26,040 nucleotides of DNA. Origin: Rhizaria sp. SCN 62-66. Its lineage: Eukaryota > Rhizaria, unplaced. The stretch's first letter is position 1, and the number at the start of each line of letters is the position of its first letter. Position numbers and translations under genes: made by a program. Location: the NCBI GenBank assembly GCA_001724265.1, contig MEDY01000420.1, forward strand, positions 1 to 26,040. The letters run 5' to 3'. This document shows, one piece after another, positions 1-10,500 of the stretch. Below the pieces are notes generated by a model. That model worked only from the letters and a program-made list of their open reading frames with translations, was not told the DNA's origin and made no database searches.

Positions 1-392
1 GCTCCGCACGATCATCCAGGCCCAGCTGACCGAACTCAAGCTGGAAAAGGACCTCATTATGGCCAAGATTGACGTCCGCAAAAATGTGGATGGGGCTCAG
101 GAACGGGTTACTTGTTTCCAAAAAGCCCTCGACGCCCTCAGGCTCTCCGCGGCGGCGCCTGGTCTGGTCTCCATCCGCCGTCGCCTCGAAAAGCTCAGCT
201 CGGACCTGGGTAAGACCGTTGACAAGGAGCTGCGCACGGCCATCCAGGCTTAGCTGGCCGAAGTCAAGCTGGAGAATGACCTCGCCGAGGCCAAGATGGA
301 CGTCCTCAACAAGGTGGACGGGGCTCAGGAGCGGGTTACTCGCTCCCAAGAAGCCCTCGATGCCTTCAAGCGCTCCGCGGCGGCACCTGTCG
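1..392 (+). repeat. 228-nt tandem duplication in the coiled-coil part of the CRN-like gene
   Basis: Bases 1-165 recur at 229-390 with most positions identical, a period of 228 nt (76 codons), so the reading frame is kept. Both units contain the peptide VDGAQERVT and end in Ser-Ala-Ala-Ala-Pro. The first unit reads Gln (CAG) where the second has the TAG at 251. The second unit is cut by the intron at 393. Confidence 0.8.
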
Positions 393-1872
393 GTGCGTTT
401 CTGTTTGCTGTTGCTCTTTGCTGTCGCTTTGTTGCCGTGCTTGTTTGACTGCTTAGTATGTTGGCTCACCTTTCTCTCTCTCTCTCTTTTTCTCTCACTA
501 CAGCGTCGTCACATAACACGACGCCGTACGTGACCACACTGCTCAAGACGCTCGCTGAGGTCGCGACGGCGCCCGCGCCCGACCTGCGCATCTACTAGCA
601 GACGGTCGTGCTGAGCGCTGCTACCCCGTCAGTGCAAGTTGGTGGCATCACCGGCCTCGTCCCTTTTCACGCGGCAGTGACCACCTTCCTCACCACCCCG
701 GTCTCGGTTGAGGATACTGAGGACCAGTTGCATCACCGCAACGACTCGTGGAACGCTGTCGTGCTCGCGGTCGCCAACGAGCCAGCGAAGCCCCTTTACC
801 GTTTGGTGCGCAACTCCCAATCGGCCACGTCGCAGCACGGCGCATCAACTTTCAATCCTTCGTCCCGCCCCGATTTCGTCATTCTCATGAATGGCTACGC
901 GAGCCCCGTCTTCGCCGAGGAGAAGGCCGCTGACTAGATCTCGCAGGCGGTCGAGGACATCGCCGAAAAGTTTTGGTTTGGCCCGTTTTTCCAGGATTGC
1001 GTCAACGGCGTGTTGGGCGTGGCCTTCGATGCCAGGACTCTCCAGCTCTACCAGCTCATTGGCAAGCAACAATAGCTCCTCGCTACGGCTGACCTGACGA
1101 CAGACGAAGGCAAGGCTAATGCGCTGAAGCTGGCCGTGAACGTGGGCCGCTGGCTCCGCCACATCCGCGAGCAAAAGCTTGTTGGCAAGTGGAAGAGGCT
1201 TATCAAGGTGGGTGACCGCTCTATCGAGTTGTCGTCCAAGGGCGCGGTCAAGCGGCTTCCCCTTGAGTCCAACCAGGTCAAGTGGATGCACCAGGTCTAT
1301 CGCAACAGCAATATTCCCTGTAGGGAGAGTCTGGAAGGGGACATCACGAAAGATCTCGGAAATGACCAATACAAGATGACCCTCTTCCCCATCGGCATGC
1401 CGCTGGACGAGCTGCTCGGCCGCGGCAAGGTGCCCGACCCGGTGCCCGTGCTGAAGGCCATCCTCTCGTTCTTCGTGGGGCTGCACGCGATTGGCTTCGT
1501 GTATATTGACCTGCGCCCGTCCAACGTCATCCGCGCCAACGAGGGCTACCTCGTCATCGACCTCGAGTTTGTGCGCCCCGTGAAAGAGACGGTGCCCGCC
1601 AACCTCAAGTGCCGAAGCGTACTGGAGGAGGCGGGTTTCGCGAAGATGGACATGACGGCGTCGACGTGCATGGACTTGGTGATGCTGCACGCGTTCATGG
1701 TCACCTGCAGGTGGACCGACAAGCAGGATCCCCACTACGGTTCGCTTCTAGCGTACCTCTCGGAGGTCGGTCCCGCGACGGAGCACACAGCCAGCGCGGC
1801 GCTCGACTCAACACCGCCTCGAAGCAGGTGTCGCAACCTGCGAAGAAGACGAGGACGAAGATGTCGCGCTAA
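2..1872 (+). pseudogene. CRN-like coiled coil, PD-EEK nuclease and kinase-like fusion, interrupted
   Basis: The gene enters from the left edge. One frame (codons starting at 2, 5, 8...) stays homologous-looking through 1-392 and, after removal of a 393-503 intron, through 504 to about 1800. It encodes two tandem coiled-coil units of 76 codons, a nuclease-like stretch with Pro-Asp (about 866-874) and Glu-Glu-Lys (about 917-925), then a kinase-like lobe with YIDLRPSNV in catalytic-loop position (about 1502-1530) and IDLE in DFG position (about 1556). Fusion of a restriction-endonuclease-fold domain to a kinase-like domain is typical of Crinkler (CRN) effector-type proteins; these families are known from oomycetes, chytrids and scattered protists. 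The frame has TAG at 251, 596, 935 and 1073 and no TAA or TGA. Near 1800-1815 the frame may shift: another frame then ends in a Lys-rich, NLS-like tail at TAA 1870-1872. Function is inferred from motifs only; most likely a decaying copy. Confidence 0.6.
393..503 (+). other. Intron of the CRN-like gene
   Basis: Donor GTGCGT at 393 and acceptor CACTACAG ending at 503, with a long pyrimidine tract (about 470-498). Removal is phase 1 and keeps the same frame on both sides. The donor has C at +4 like the other introns here but G instead of A at +3. A preserved splice frame suggests the gene was functional fairly recently. Confidence 0.65.
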
Positions 1873-2594
1873 TAATGGACTAACAGCAAGACAATCAAAG
1901 AGGTATGCAATCCTCAAAGGGCAAGTAATTCGACGAAAGACAGGGAAGGCAAGAGCACCAACGGATCACATCGACAACATCATTGAACGTTTCAAAGATG
2001 GGACACCAATTACAATGAGAGGGACATATACACACTTACGTAAGGTATATGAGAACATACGTTTTAATGATGTTCGAGCAAACTATGCAAAATATGATAA
2101 GCTTATCATACTAGTACAAACAATAAGGCCGCATCGCAATCGTCAGTTGACAATCAAGAAGCATATCGCAATGAGACCCTATCTTATCGTGGAGATTGAC
2201 CTTACCATTACACCACAACAATGGAAACATGAAATGATGATCCAAACAGCAAAACAAAAAAGCCGTATTACATTCTGACGTGTATCGATCAGTACACCAA
2301 ATACGCAGAGTGTGAGATTTGCACCGGGAAGGAGAGCAAGCGCGCCGAAAATGTCAGAAGGAGTGGTATCTTGAAACGACTACCACGAAAGCCTGCTGCT
2401 ATATCATGCGACAACGGTAGTGAATTCAAAGGTGAGTTCGAGGACTATATCAAAAAGAACAACATGAAGATGGTTTTCAGTGAGCCATATTTAATACAAG
2501 CCAGCCAAACACGGACAAGTTGTCGAACGGTTTAATAAGACATTGAAGATATCAGTCGATCGCTATTGTTACAATCGACATTCTGCATAAAATC
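1873..2594 (+). mobile_element. Frameshifted DDE (rve-type) integrase remnant
   Basis: Base composition turns sharply AT-rich just after 1872. The frame continuing from the CRN-like gene reads into transposon-like sequence with an EIDLT motif (first catalytic Asp, about 2195-2208) up to TGA at 2276-2278. A second frame (from about 2260) carries the core-fold strand with DQYTKY and the second Asp in CDNGSEF (about 2407-2430). A third stretch starting near 2501 holds the third catalytic residue in QVVERFNKTLK and stops at TAA near 2592. At least two frameshifts separate these pieces. The spacing D-D-E and the motifs fit integrases of Ty3/gypsy, Ginger or Maverick/Polinton elements; which one is not decidable here. 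No LTR, terminal inverted repeat, reverse transcriptase or capsid gene is visible, so this is a fragment. Confidence 0.7.
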
Positions 2595-2934
2595 CCCCTT
2601 CATACAGTCAACCATAATGAAATCAGCCCCAAACTAGGACTAGTATAAACATACAAGAAAAATATATAAACAAATTGCTTTTGTATATCTTATTTTCTTC
2701 ACTCAAATCAAGATTTTCATCGACAACATATGTTCAAATCAAGATTGGGTTGTTAGCCGATCAAGAGTTACTCAGCGAACTCTTTGAGCGATCAACACTT
2801 CGTTAGAGCTCTCGAAAAAACGGCTCTCAATATAAAACACTATTGTTACACGTGCTAGACCCGTGTTGCACTCGACGTCTGGAAGTAAGTATTTGCAGTC
2901 CAACACCCTGGCCTGGGGCGATCATTTCCCGCGT
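2595..2934. other. AT-rich spacer downstream of integrase remnant
   Basis: No convincing gene. It contains short TATA-like and A-rich runs (for example near 2655-2700) and forms the 3' flank of the GMP reductase gene, which ends at 2935 on the minus strand. It may still include decayed transposon sequence, but no motif is recognisable. Confidence 0.5.
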
Positions 2935-5024
2935 TTAGTCGCGCTCCACCCCGAAAATGTCGTTAGTCTGCTGCGTGACGCGGATGAAGGTCGTCCTCTT
3001 GCTCAGGTCTTTGACCTGCGCGGCACCGACGTAGGTACACGCGGATCGGATCCCGCCCAGGATATCCTGCACAGTGCCCGCGACGGGGCCGCGGTAGGGG
3101 CACAGGATGGCTTTGCCTTCGCTGGCGCGGTAGTTGGCCACGCCGCCGTGGTGACGCGTCATCGCCAGCGCGCTCGACATGCCGTAGAACTCCTTGAACT
3201 TCTTCACCACCGTCAGCCCGCCACCGGACGCCAGCGAGCTGCTGCCGCTGCTGCCGCTGCTGCCGCTGCTGGTGGGCTCAGCGAAGGCAGGGCCGTCGCT
3301 CACGAGCTTCCCCTTCTTATTCTGACCGCCGCCGCCGCACGTGGTGCAGCTCTTCTTGTCGCTCTCTGGAGCGCCGTCGCCGTCCTCCTCGTCCTCGTCC
3401 TCAGCCTCATTATCAGCGTTGTTGTCATCATCCCCGCGGCTTAACTTCCCCTCGCGGCTTAGCTTGTGCGCGTCCTTGTCGACCCGGTCGCCGCGCACAC
3501 TCACGCTGGCGCGGCGGCCTTTGCCATTCTCTGTCTCACCGCCGCACGCGCACTCAGCACTCGTGACGCCGCTCTGGCCTTGAGCGCCCGCGCCCGACTG
3601 TGTCACGGCGCTTACCCCGCTGAGCGGCTGTGGCACGTTGGCCGCGGACTGCGAGACAAGGCACACGCGCTCGACAACGGCGCCGCCGCTCTCGTCGTGG
3701 CCGGCCAACATACCGCCCAGCATGACCAGGTCCGCGCCCGCGCCGAGGGCCTTGGCGACGTCGCCGCTGTTGACGCAGCCGCCGTCGCTAACGACCAGCG
3801 CGCCCAATCCATGCGCCGCGTCCGCGCACTCGATCACGGCCGAGAGCTGCGGGTACCCGACGCCCGTCTTCTTGCGCGTCGTGCACACGGAGCCCGGTCC
3901 GATGCCGACCTTGATGATGTCGGCGCCGGACAGCACGAGCTCCTCCGTCATCTCACCCGTCACAACGTTGCCCGCCAGAATGCCCAGACGCGGGTAGGCC
4001 TCGCGGTAGCGCCGCACGCAGTCCACAAAGCCCTCCGAGTAGCCGTTGGCGACGTCGAGGCACAGCAGCGAGACCGGGCACGAGCCCACGGCGCAGCGGC
4101 CGCGCTGGTCCGCCGCGATGCCGGCCGTGTAGTCGTGGTTCAGGATGGCCGCGACGCGGTGCCAGTCGGCGCTGCTCGTGCCCGCGCTGACGGCAACCGC
4201 GTCCAGTGGGCACAGCGACAGCGTGTCAACCGCACCGCCCGCGCCGTCCCCGCCGCTGCCGCCGGCCGAGGAGGAGGGCTTGGGGGGGCGCGGCGTGGGG
4301 CAGCCGCTGGTGGGATACGCGTACGCGCCGCCGCGCTGCGTGGACTCGCCCTTAGCCGACGGCAAAGGGCCGGCGCCATCCGCCACGCCGTCGCACGGCG
4401 GGACACCGTCCTCAACGCTGAGCAGGTACTTAGAACTCGCGCCTGCGCCGGCGTCGCCGCACTCGGCGGGCCGCACGCGGCCGTCACTCGCGGCCGAGGC
4501 AGGGACGGGGAGAGACGGAAGCGACGACGGCTCACGGGAGGCGGCATAGCCCTGGCTTGCGCCGGCGCCACAACGCGCGCCGGCGCTGGCGCTGGGGAGC
4601 GAGCTGCTGTGCGCGGCGATGTAGCCGCACCAGTCCTCGGGCGTGTAGTGCTTGTGCACAGCGGTGAGCGCGCCGAAGCCGGCCAGCGCGGTTGCCATCT
4701 CGAACGTGCCCGTGGTGTCCATGTTCGCGGCAATAATAGGCACGCATGTAAGGTCGCGGCGCGCATGGCGGAGAGAAAATGTGCGGGTTAGGGACACCTC
4801 AGCGCGGCTCTAAAAAGGAGGCACGTGGAAGCAGCACATGGGCAGGTGAACGAAAAACGAGATCACCCACTTAATTGCACGGTGAAACAAGCAGAATGCA
4901 TGCTGTAGATATTTAAATATATCAATTGTCTCGGTTTAAATTAGCGACGTACCTTGAGAGTGCTGCGCTTAGGGCGAATGAGCACATCTTTAAAGTCTAG
5001 TTTGACTTCGGTCTCGATGCGCAT
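2935..5024 (-). CDS. GMP reductase with two large low-complexity insertions
   Basis: GMP reductase converts GMP to IMP and ammonia with NADPH, linking guanine and adenine nucleotide pools in the cytosol. Exons are 5024-4953 and 4809-2935, giving 648 residues. Exon 1 encodes MRIETEVKLDFKDVLIRPKR, the family N-terminus, which fixes the start. Exon 2 continues with SRAEV and then IIAANMDTTGTFEMA, LCLDVANGYSE, LAGNVVTGEM, the catalytic Cys about 333 in GPGSVCTTR, GVGYPQLSAVIE, SDGGC, YGMSS, YRASEG and TFIRVTQQ. No CBS domains are present, and these motifs match GMP reductase rather than IMP dehydrogenase. Family members are about 345 residues; the excess lies in two inserts, about residues 92-218 (Ser/Ala/Pro/Gly-rich) and about 404-555 (with a DDD/EDEDEED acidic run and a Ser-Gly repeat). 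Core motifs are intact, so it is probably active. Confidence 0.95.
3238..3271. repeat. 9-nt microsatellite inside GMP reductase insert 2
   Basis: Three full copies of gctgctgcc plus a partial fourth. On the coding (minus) strand this gives the Ser-Ser-Gly run at the end of the second insertion, a sign of replication slippage as one source of the extra length. Confidence 0.9.
4810..4952 (-). other. Intron of GMP reductase
   Basis: Donor AAG|GTACGT at 4952, acceptor CCTTTTTAG ending at 4810, 143 nt, phase 0. Its removal joins the two halves of the conserved N-terminal motif (STLK then SRAEV), which validates both splice sites. Confidence 0.93.
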
Positions 5025-5386
5025 CGGACCTTCGTTTTGCCATGTGAATACAACGTCAAAGCAACCACACAAGCAAAAAGTAGAAATCGAAATAAAAAAT
5101 CAATACATGTTAGCGGACTGCGCCTTTTGTTGGGAGCTTGAAGAAGGCGAATCTACGGAGATAACTTGAGTGGGATGAAAGTGACAAAGAATCTCGTCAA
5201 AATGTGATTGTGGTCGACCGCGAGACGACCTATTCACTCGACTTCGAGCATGCATCACAGTCTCAACCCTCCGTTATTTGAAATGAATGATCTTTAACCG
5301 GAAATAAATCTGAGATATGTCTGTAAAACTATAACGGAATCTTACCAATTGTTGACTGTGTTGCTGAATGCGCATTGGTAATTCAG
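5025..5386. promoter_or_regulatory. Divergent intergenic region between GMP reductase and NAXD
   Basis: The two start codons face away from each other across 362 bases of AT-rich sequence. No TATA box at a convincing distance or other known element is recognised. The arrangement suggests a shared bidirectional promoter. The upstream frame before the GMP reductase ATG has no immediate stop, so that start rests on homology. Confidence 0.5.
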
Positions 5387-7170
5387 ATGTCAGTCTCAGG
5401 CGCTGCTGGCTTTTCCTTCCGAGCCTCCGCCGCTTCTACCGCCTCGCGGTCTGGCTTCCGCGTGCTGCCCCTTTTTAGCGCGCTTGCCCCAACTCTTTCC
5501 GGCCCGCACACCAAGGGTGATCACGGGCGCGTGACAGTCATCGGCGGTTCGCCCGTTTTCTCGGGCGCGCCGTACTTCGCCGCCTCGGCCGCGCTCGCGC
5601 TTGGCGCTGACCTGGCCTCCGTCATCTGCCACCCCGACGCCGCCACAGCCATCAAGAGCTACTCCCCAGAGCTCATGGTTAAACCGCACCTGCTCAAAGT
5701 GGCCACTGACGAAGCTGTTGTCAAGGGTGTGAAGCGGGAAGGCGCGTTGGTGGTGGGCCCTGGCCTCGACCACTCCGACGCAGCGAACGTCACTAAGATG
5801 CTCCAAGTACGTCGTTAGCGAAATCTATGCACACCAACTTGAAACGGCGTAGAACGTTTGCATTTTAACGCTTGTCCTTGTCTTTTCGCGTTGTTTTTCT
5901 TCTGAAGAGCGTGTTTGAGAAATCCGCGTCGATCGACGACGCGCCCTTCGTCGTGCTCGATGCCGCGGGAGCCACCCTCGTCGCTCCGGCGCTGCTCCCA
6001 CACACCGCCAACACCATCGTAAGCGCAGATACACACACCGCCGATAGCGCTGCGAGCGGGGCTGCGAGCGGGGCCGCGATCGGTGCAACCGCGATTGCGC
6101 GTCGCGTGGTTTTGACGCCCAACGACCGCGAGTTCGCTCTGCTCTACAGCACGTTGTTTCCCAACAACAAGAGCGTAGGTTCTGACAACGCCGACACGCG
6201 CGGCGCCCTGGGCGTGCACAGCGCTGTCGACTCCAGCTCCATCCCGCTGCTGTACCGCATCGCTCCGGACTGCAGTGAGAGCCGCGACAATGTGGCGTCC
6301 GTCTCGAGTGCCACGAGCGACAGCGCGGCGAGTGCACATCACTCCGCTGACGAAATGCCTGTGTTGACGCAGTTTAGTGACCTTGCGAATGTCTTAGTCG
6401 GGTTCGAGACCAACCTGAGTGCTGTCACAAACCCTGCTGTTCGGGTCGCCAGGATGTACGTAGCATTGTTCGAAGAAAACGCAAAAGAGATTCAATTCTA
6501 TCACCTAATGCATGTTTAAGTTCAAAAATGTCCCGAAAAAACATATTCTTTGATCTTGTATTTGTCGTTGCTTATGTCGCGCGTCTCTGTGTCACGACAC
6601 TTAACATCTACGTATAGGCTCGGCGGCGTGACGGTCGTGCGCAAGTCGACCTTCGACCTCATCACCAACGGCACGCTGACGATTGTCAACCTGGGTGGGC
6701 TCGAGACCATGACGCACCGCGCGTACAGCTTCATTTTCTCGACTTTGTTTGCGCAAGCTCATCTCGTCGGTCAGGGCTTAGACCCACCATCCACGCCGCC
6801 GCAACAGAACCACAAGCGGTGTGGCGGCATTGGCGACATCTTGGCTGGCGCTATTGGAATCACAACAGCATGGGCTAAGACGTATATTGCCGACGCAAAC
6901 GCCCGTACCAGCACGAGTGCAAGCTCGACTGTTGACTGTGAAGGCAGCGTCCACAACACCATCTCTGCCAACGACCGTGACATCGGCGTCATTGCCGCCG
7001 CGTTTGCTTCTGTCCTTGCCCGCATTGCTGCGCAGGATGCCGTGCGTGCGCGGGGGCGCAAGACAACTGCGCAGGATGTGATTGCACGGCTTGACTTGTT
7101 CCATGGCATTCATGCCTTCGACGACGAGATACGCAGTAACATTGATCTGGACGCTCTATACAAGAAGTAA
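5387..7170 (+). CDS. NAXD: ATP/ADP-dependent (S)-NAD(P)HX dehydratase
   Basis: This metabolite-repair enzyme dehydrates the hydrated, inactive forms of NADH and NADPH back to usable cofactor. Exons 5387-5806, 5908-6455 and 6618-7170 give 506 residues. Visible family motifs are [57 protein letters not shown] (about 156-161), VLTPNDREF (about 208-216), GGVTVVRK, and the nucleotide-binding [15 protein letters not shown] (about 389-403). Residues 1-40 are Ser/Ala/Arg-rich with no acidic residue, like a mitochondrial presequence. Relatives are about 300-350 residues; the excess is mainly residues about 175-205 and 225-310, Ser/Ala/Asp-rich. The usual DADG is DAAG here. The ATG at 5387 precedes the presequence-like stretch; no in-frame ATG lies closely upstream. 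Identification is firm; location is inferred. Confidence 0.93.
5807..5907 (+). other. Intron 1 of NAXD
   Basis: Donor CAA|GTACGT, acceptor TTCTTCTGAAG, 101 nt, phase 0, with an in-frame stop right after the donor and a TTTTAAC branch-point-like stretch near 5864-5870. It separates LVVGPGL from the DAAG region. Confidence 0.92.
6456..6617 (+). other. Intron 2 of NAXD
   Basis: Donor GAT|GTACGT, acceptor CTACGTATAG, 162 nt, phase 2 (AT|G forms Met). A CTTAAC branch-like motif lies at 6599-6604. Removal joins directly to GGVTVVRK of the family fold. Confidence 0.9.
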
Positions 7171-7531
7171 CTAGTATATTCGGTTAGTACTGCGCTAGTA
7201 TGTATATATTCTGTTTAGTTTCGCTATCTAGATACATTAAACATGTTTTTGACACTTGAAGTTGCTCAGTGGAGGTGCTCACGGTCACTTTTGACTGGTG
7301 AGGCGCAACTTGAAATAAAAGGTCCTAACATCTGGGCAGCGATATCAGTATTATTTCGGGAATATAACATCTTCAAAGACAATTATAATTAAAAATATAG
7401 AACATATGTAATGTCAATCGATACCTACATGGCACTTCATCCCAACTCACAGTCATTTTCCTTGTCTATCGTCACATATTTGTTTCAGATCCCTACACTT
7501 TAGTTTTCATCCCTCCCACCCACACCTTCCC
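7171..7531. other. Spacer between NAXD and the His-rich gene
   Basis: AT-rich, no gene seen. It holds an AATAAA at 7314-7319, a segment at 7271-7292 resembling the reverse complement of 18554-18575, and the 5' flank of the next gene, which is C/T-rich just before its ATG (7500-7531). Confidence 0.5.
7314..7319 (+). promoter_or_regulatory. Candidate polyadenylation signal for NAXD
   Basis: AATAAA lies 144 bases after the NAXD stop codon. Whether this lineage uses AATAAA is unknown; the other genes here do not all have one. Confidence 0.25.
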
Positions 7532-10500
7532 ATGAGCGCCCCTCACGCTCTCGGCGCTCAATCAAGCATTAGCGTATGGGAGCATGGCTTGCGTTCATTT
7601 ATTTCTTCCCAGGCATGTCCGTTCTCTGCGGCGTCCTCATCTTCAACTCACTTCGCAGTTCTACTACTTCCAGTCCCTGTCCTCCCCGCCGCTGTGCAGG
7701 CCTCGGGCTCGCCTGCCAGTCCTGCAACCAAGACAGAAACACAGAACACCCCGGATGTTAACACGCTGTTTCTTGCACGCAACGCTGTATTGAGCCCATG
7801 CTTGACTCGTCTGGCCCGCATCATCACCACTACCACAACACTCCCCATAGCCCCGGCGACTCGAGCGGCGATGGCGACAAAAGCTACAGGCCTTCAAGAG
7901 ACTCAGTGTGCCGCGTGCAAAGGTGCCGGTTGTAAGCCTACGAGTAGTTTTGCCCAAAGCGCAATTACGTTTGTCCCGTTAAACCCCGCCTGCGATGAGG
8001 TGAAGCCACTCTTCAGCATGCTCACAGTCACCCCATCAACTGCCAGGGCTACTCCTTCCACTGACCGCATTCACAGCCACGGGCAGAGCGAGCGCAGCTG
8101 CTGCATCGGTGGGGAAGTCGTGCGCCGCTTTGTGCAGTCTGTGATGGCAAGCGTGAGCGGCAGTGTTAGCAGCGACGGAGCTGTCAGTCTAAACGCCACC
8201 CTTGCGCCTCACAGCGCATGCACGCGCACTGCGAACGCAAGCCCAAGCACGGGCAACAACGAGCGCAGGCCGAGCTCAACTAGTCCCAGCGCTTGCAGCA
8301 TGCTTGCTGGACACCAAGAGCAGCAGGACGGCAGCAGTATTCAGCAGCAGATTGTGGCTCTAGTGTTGGACTCGGCAGCGCTGGGTGTGCTTGCCAAATC
8401 GCTGTGCACAGTCAGCGACGCATCGCACGCAGCTGGTGGCCGCGTAACGATAATCGTCACCAACGCTGACCGTAACACACGGCAGAGCAACGAAAGCGCT
8501 GTCGTAGTATCTGTGGCGCGCGCGATTGCAGCGATGTTCTTGACGCCGCAAATCCAGCCCTGCCCTCGCGGTCAAACAGCCTCACGGACGCAGTCTCAGC
8601 CACAGCTTCCGCCGCAGGCGCCGGCAAAGTCGCAAGCTCAGCGGAGTGCAAACACCGCGATCGGCATGACCACTACCATGAGCAGCGCAATTGGCGACGA
8701 GGGCCTTGCGATGCGCGCAGCGGCCCGGACGCCAGCTGTCTCCGTCACGAGCCCTTCCGTGGCGACAGCAGCGGCGTCCGTGCCAGTGATGGCGTTAGCG
8801 GCTGGGTCAAGGACCGCAGCAATTGCGGCAGAAGCAGAGGCAGACGCGGCCATGATGCCGTCTCCATCGACGACAAACGACAGCACCACAAGCGTGTGCG
8901 GCAGCAACTTCTCGACGGAGGCCGTGAAGCCGCTACGCACGGCGGAAGCTATCCAGGCGCCGAAGGTTGATGGCAAGCCGCCGCGCTTTGATGCAAGCGA
9001 ACTTAAGCCACCGACCGCAACCTACAGCACTATCACCGACATTGGCAGTGACATCAACGCAAACGGCGCTGCGAAGAATACGAGCGGGATCAGCAGCAGC
9101 GTCAGCGCCATTAGCGGCGTCAGCAGTGATAGCAGCGAGAGTCCCAGCTGCGTCAGCGGAGTCAGCCTTGCTGTTGACGAGGCCGAGGCGATCGGCACTC
9201 GTGCTGCTCACGGTCACCTCGCAGCTGCTGCTCTCGCCGCTGCTGCGACCCCCATCATCGCCGCCGTCACCGCTGCCCACGGTCACCCGAGTGCGCGCGG
9301 TAGCCTCCTCTCTAACGCTGCTGTTCACAATCACTTCATTGAGGCTGCTGGCGGCCGCCTGAGTCAAGAAGACGAGCTGTTCTCAACGCCGCAAAGCACG
9401 GCTACAGAGCCCGCACGTGTGCCTGCCCTTGTCGGAGCTGGCGACACTGCACACATGAACACCGACGCAGGCGAGGTGCAGACGCCTGTAGGCGCCGCAA
9501 ACGGAGCAATGGGTGACGTTGTCAGCCCAGTTGTCTGTGCGGGCGCGGGCGTCGATCTCAACCACCACGTGGTGCTAAACGGCGGCCCTACCAGCCACAT
9601 TAGCAACATCAGCAACGCTGCCGACGCCAACCGCGCGGACAACGTCGTCGGCGCGCACACAAGCCCTGCGCACAGCCAAAGCAGCGTGGCCCACAGCCAC
9701 GACCACAGCCACGCCTACAGCGTAACGAGCGCGCAGACGCAGGCGCCTGCGCACGGCCACCGCGTCGCTGCGCACACGCACTCGGTTGCCGCGGTCACTG
9801 CGGACGCTGGCGGCGGCGCCCACAGCCCTTCCGCGGCGCACAGTCACTCGGTCCTGCACAGCCTCTCCGAGTACCACGGCATGTCCCCTGTCGCCACTGC
9901 TGCCGCCGCGCACGGTCACTCGGCCGCCACCGTGCGCGACCACTCCGCCGACCCGTACGTTCCCTCTGCTGCCGCGGCTGCCCACGGGCACCCAGGCACT
10001 GCGCACAGCCACACCGGCGCGGCGCACGGTCGCTTTGCCGCAGCGCCGTTCGGCAAGTCGGCAACGCCGTTCTCCCCGCCCCCGGTCGCTTCCTCCGCGG
10101 CGGCAGCGGCTGCCTCTGGCATCGCCGGCACGGCTGCGACCGTGGCCGTCACACCCCCTCAGCGTATCCGCACTGGCGTTGGCGCGACTTCGTGTCTCTG
10201 TGTGTGCCATTCAGTCTCAAGCCCGCGCGCTCGTCCATGCGTGCGCTGCGCCGACTCGCAGATGCACGCGAAACCGCAGTCGCATGCGCACGTCGACTCA
10301 CAGTCTCACGCTCAGCTACAGTCGCAGTTACGCGCCGTCTCTTTGCCCCACGCGCAGTTGCCGTCTCAGTTGCACGCTGATTCGCAGTCGCACCACACTT
10401 TCTTGTGCCCTAAGGCATGCGCACACGTTGCCGTTCCCGAGAGTGGGGCAGAGACTGAGACTGAGATCGGACCTGAGGACATTGAGCCTGAGCCCGCGAC

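Noticed and set aside
1130-1872. Treating 1136-2278 as one intact 380-codon gene
   Set aside because: The frame starts inside the kinase-like domain and ends inside transposon sequence; the start is only the first ATG after a nonsense codon.
3466-4791. 441-codon open frame on the plus strand opposite GMP reductase
   Set aside because: It is antisense to a firmly identified gene and is Arg/Ala-rich in the way GC-rich antisense frames are; no motif seen.
9955-9962. GTACGT inside the His-rich gene as a splice donor
   Set aside because: The frame stays open and compositionally uniform on both sides, with no AT-rich segment or acceptor nearby.
9575-10210. 211-codon minus-strand frame inside the His-rich gene
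   Set aside because: Arg/Gly/Val-rich antisense of repetitive GC-rich coding DNA; no start context or homology.
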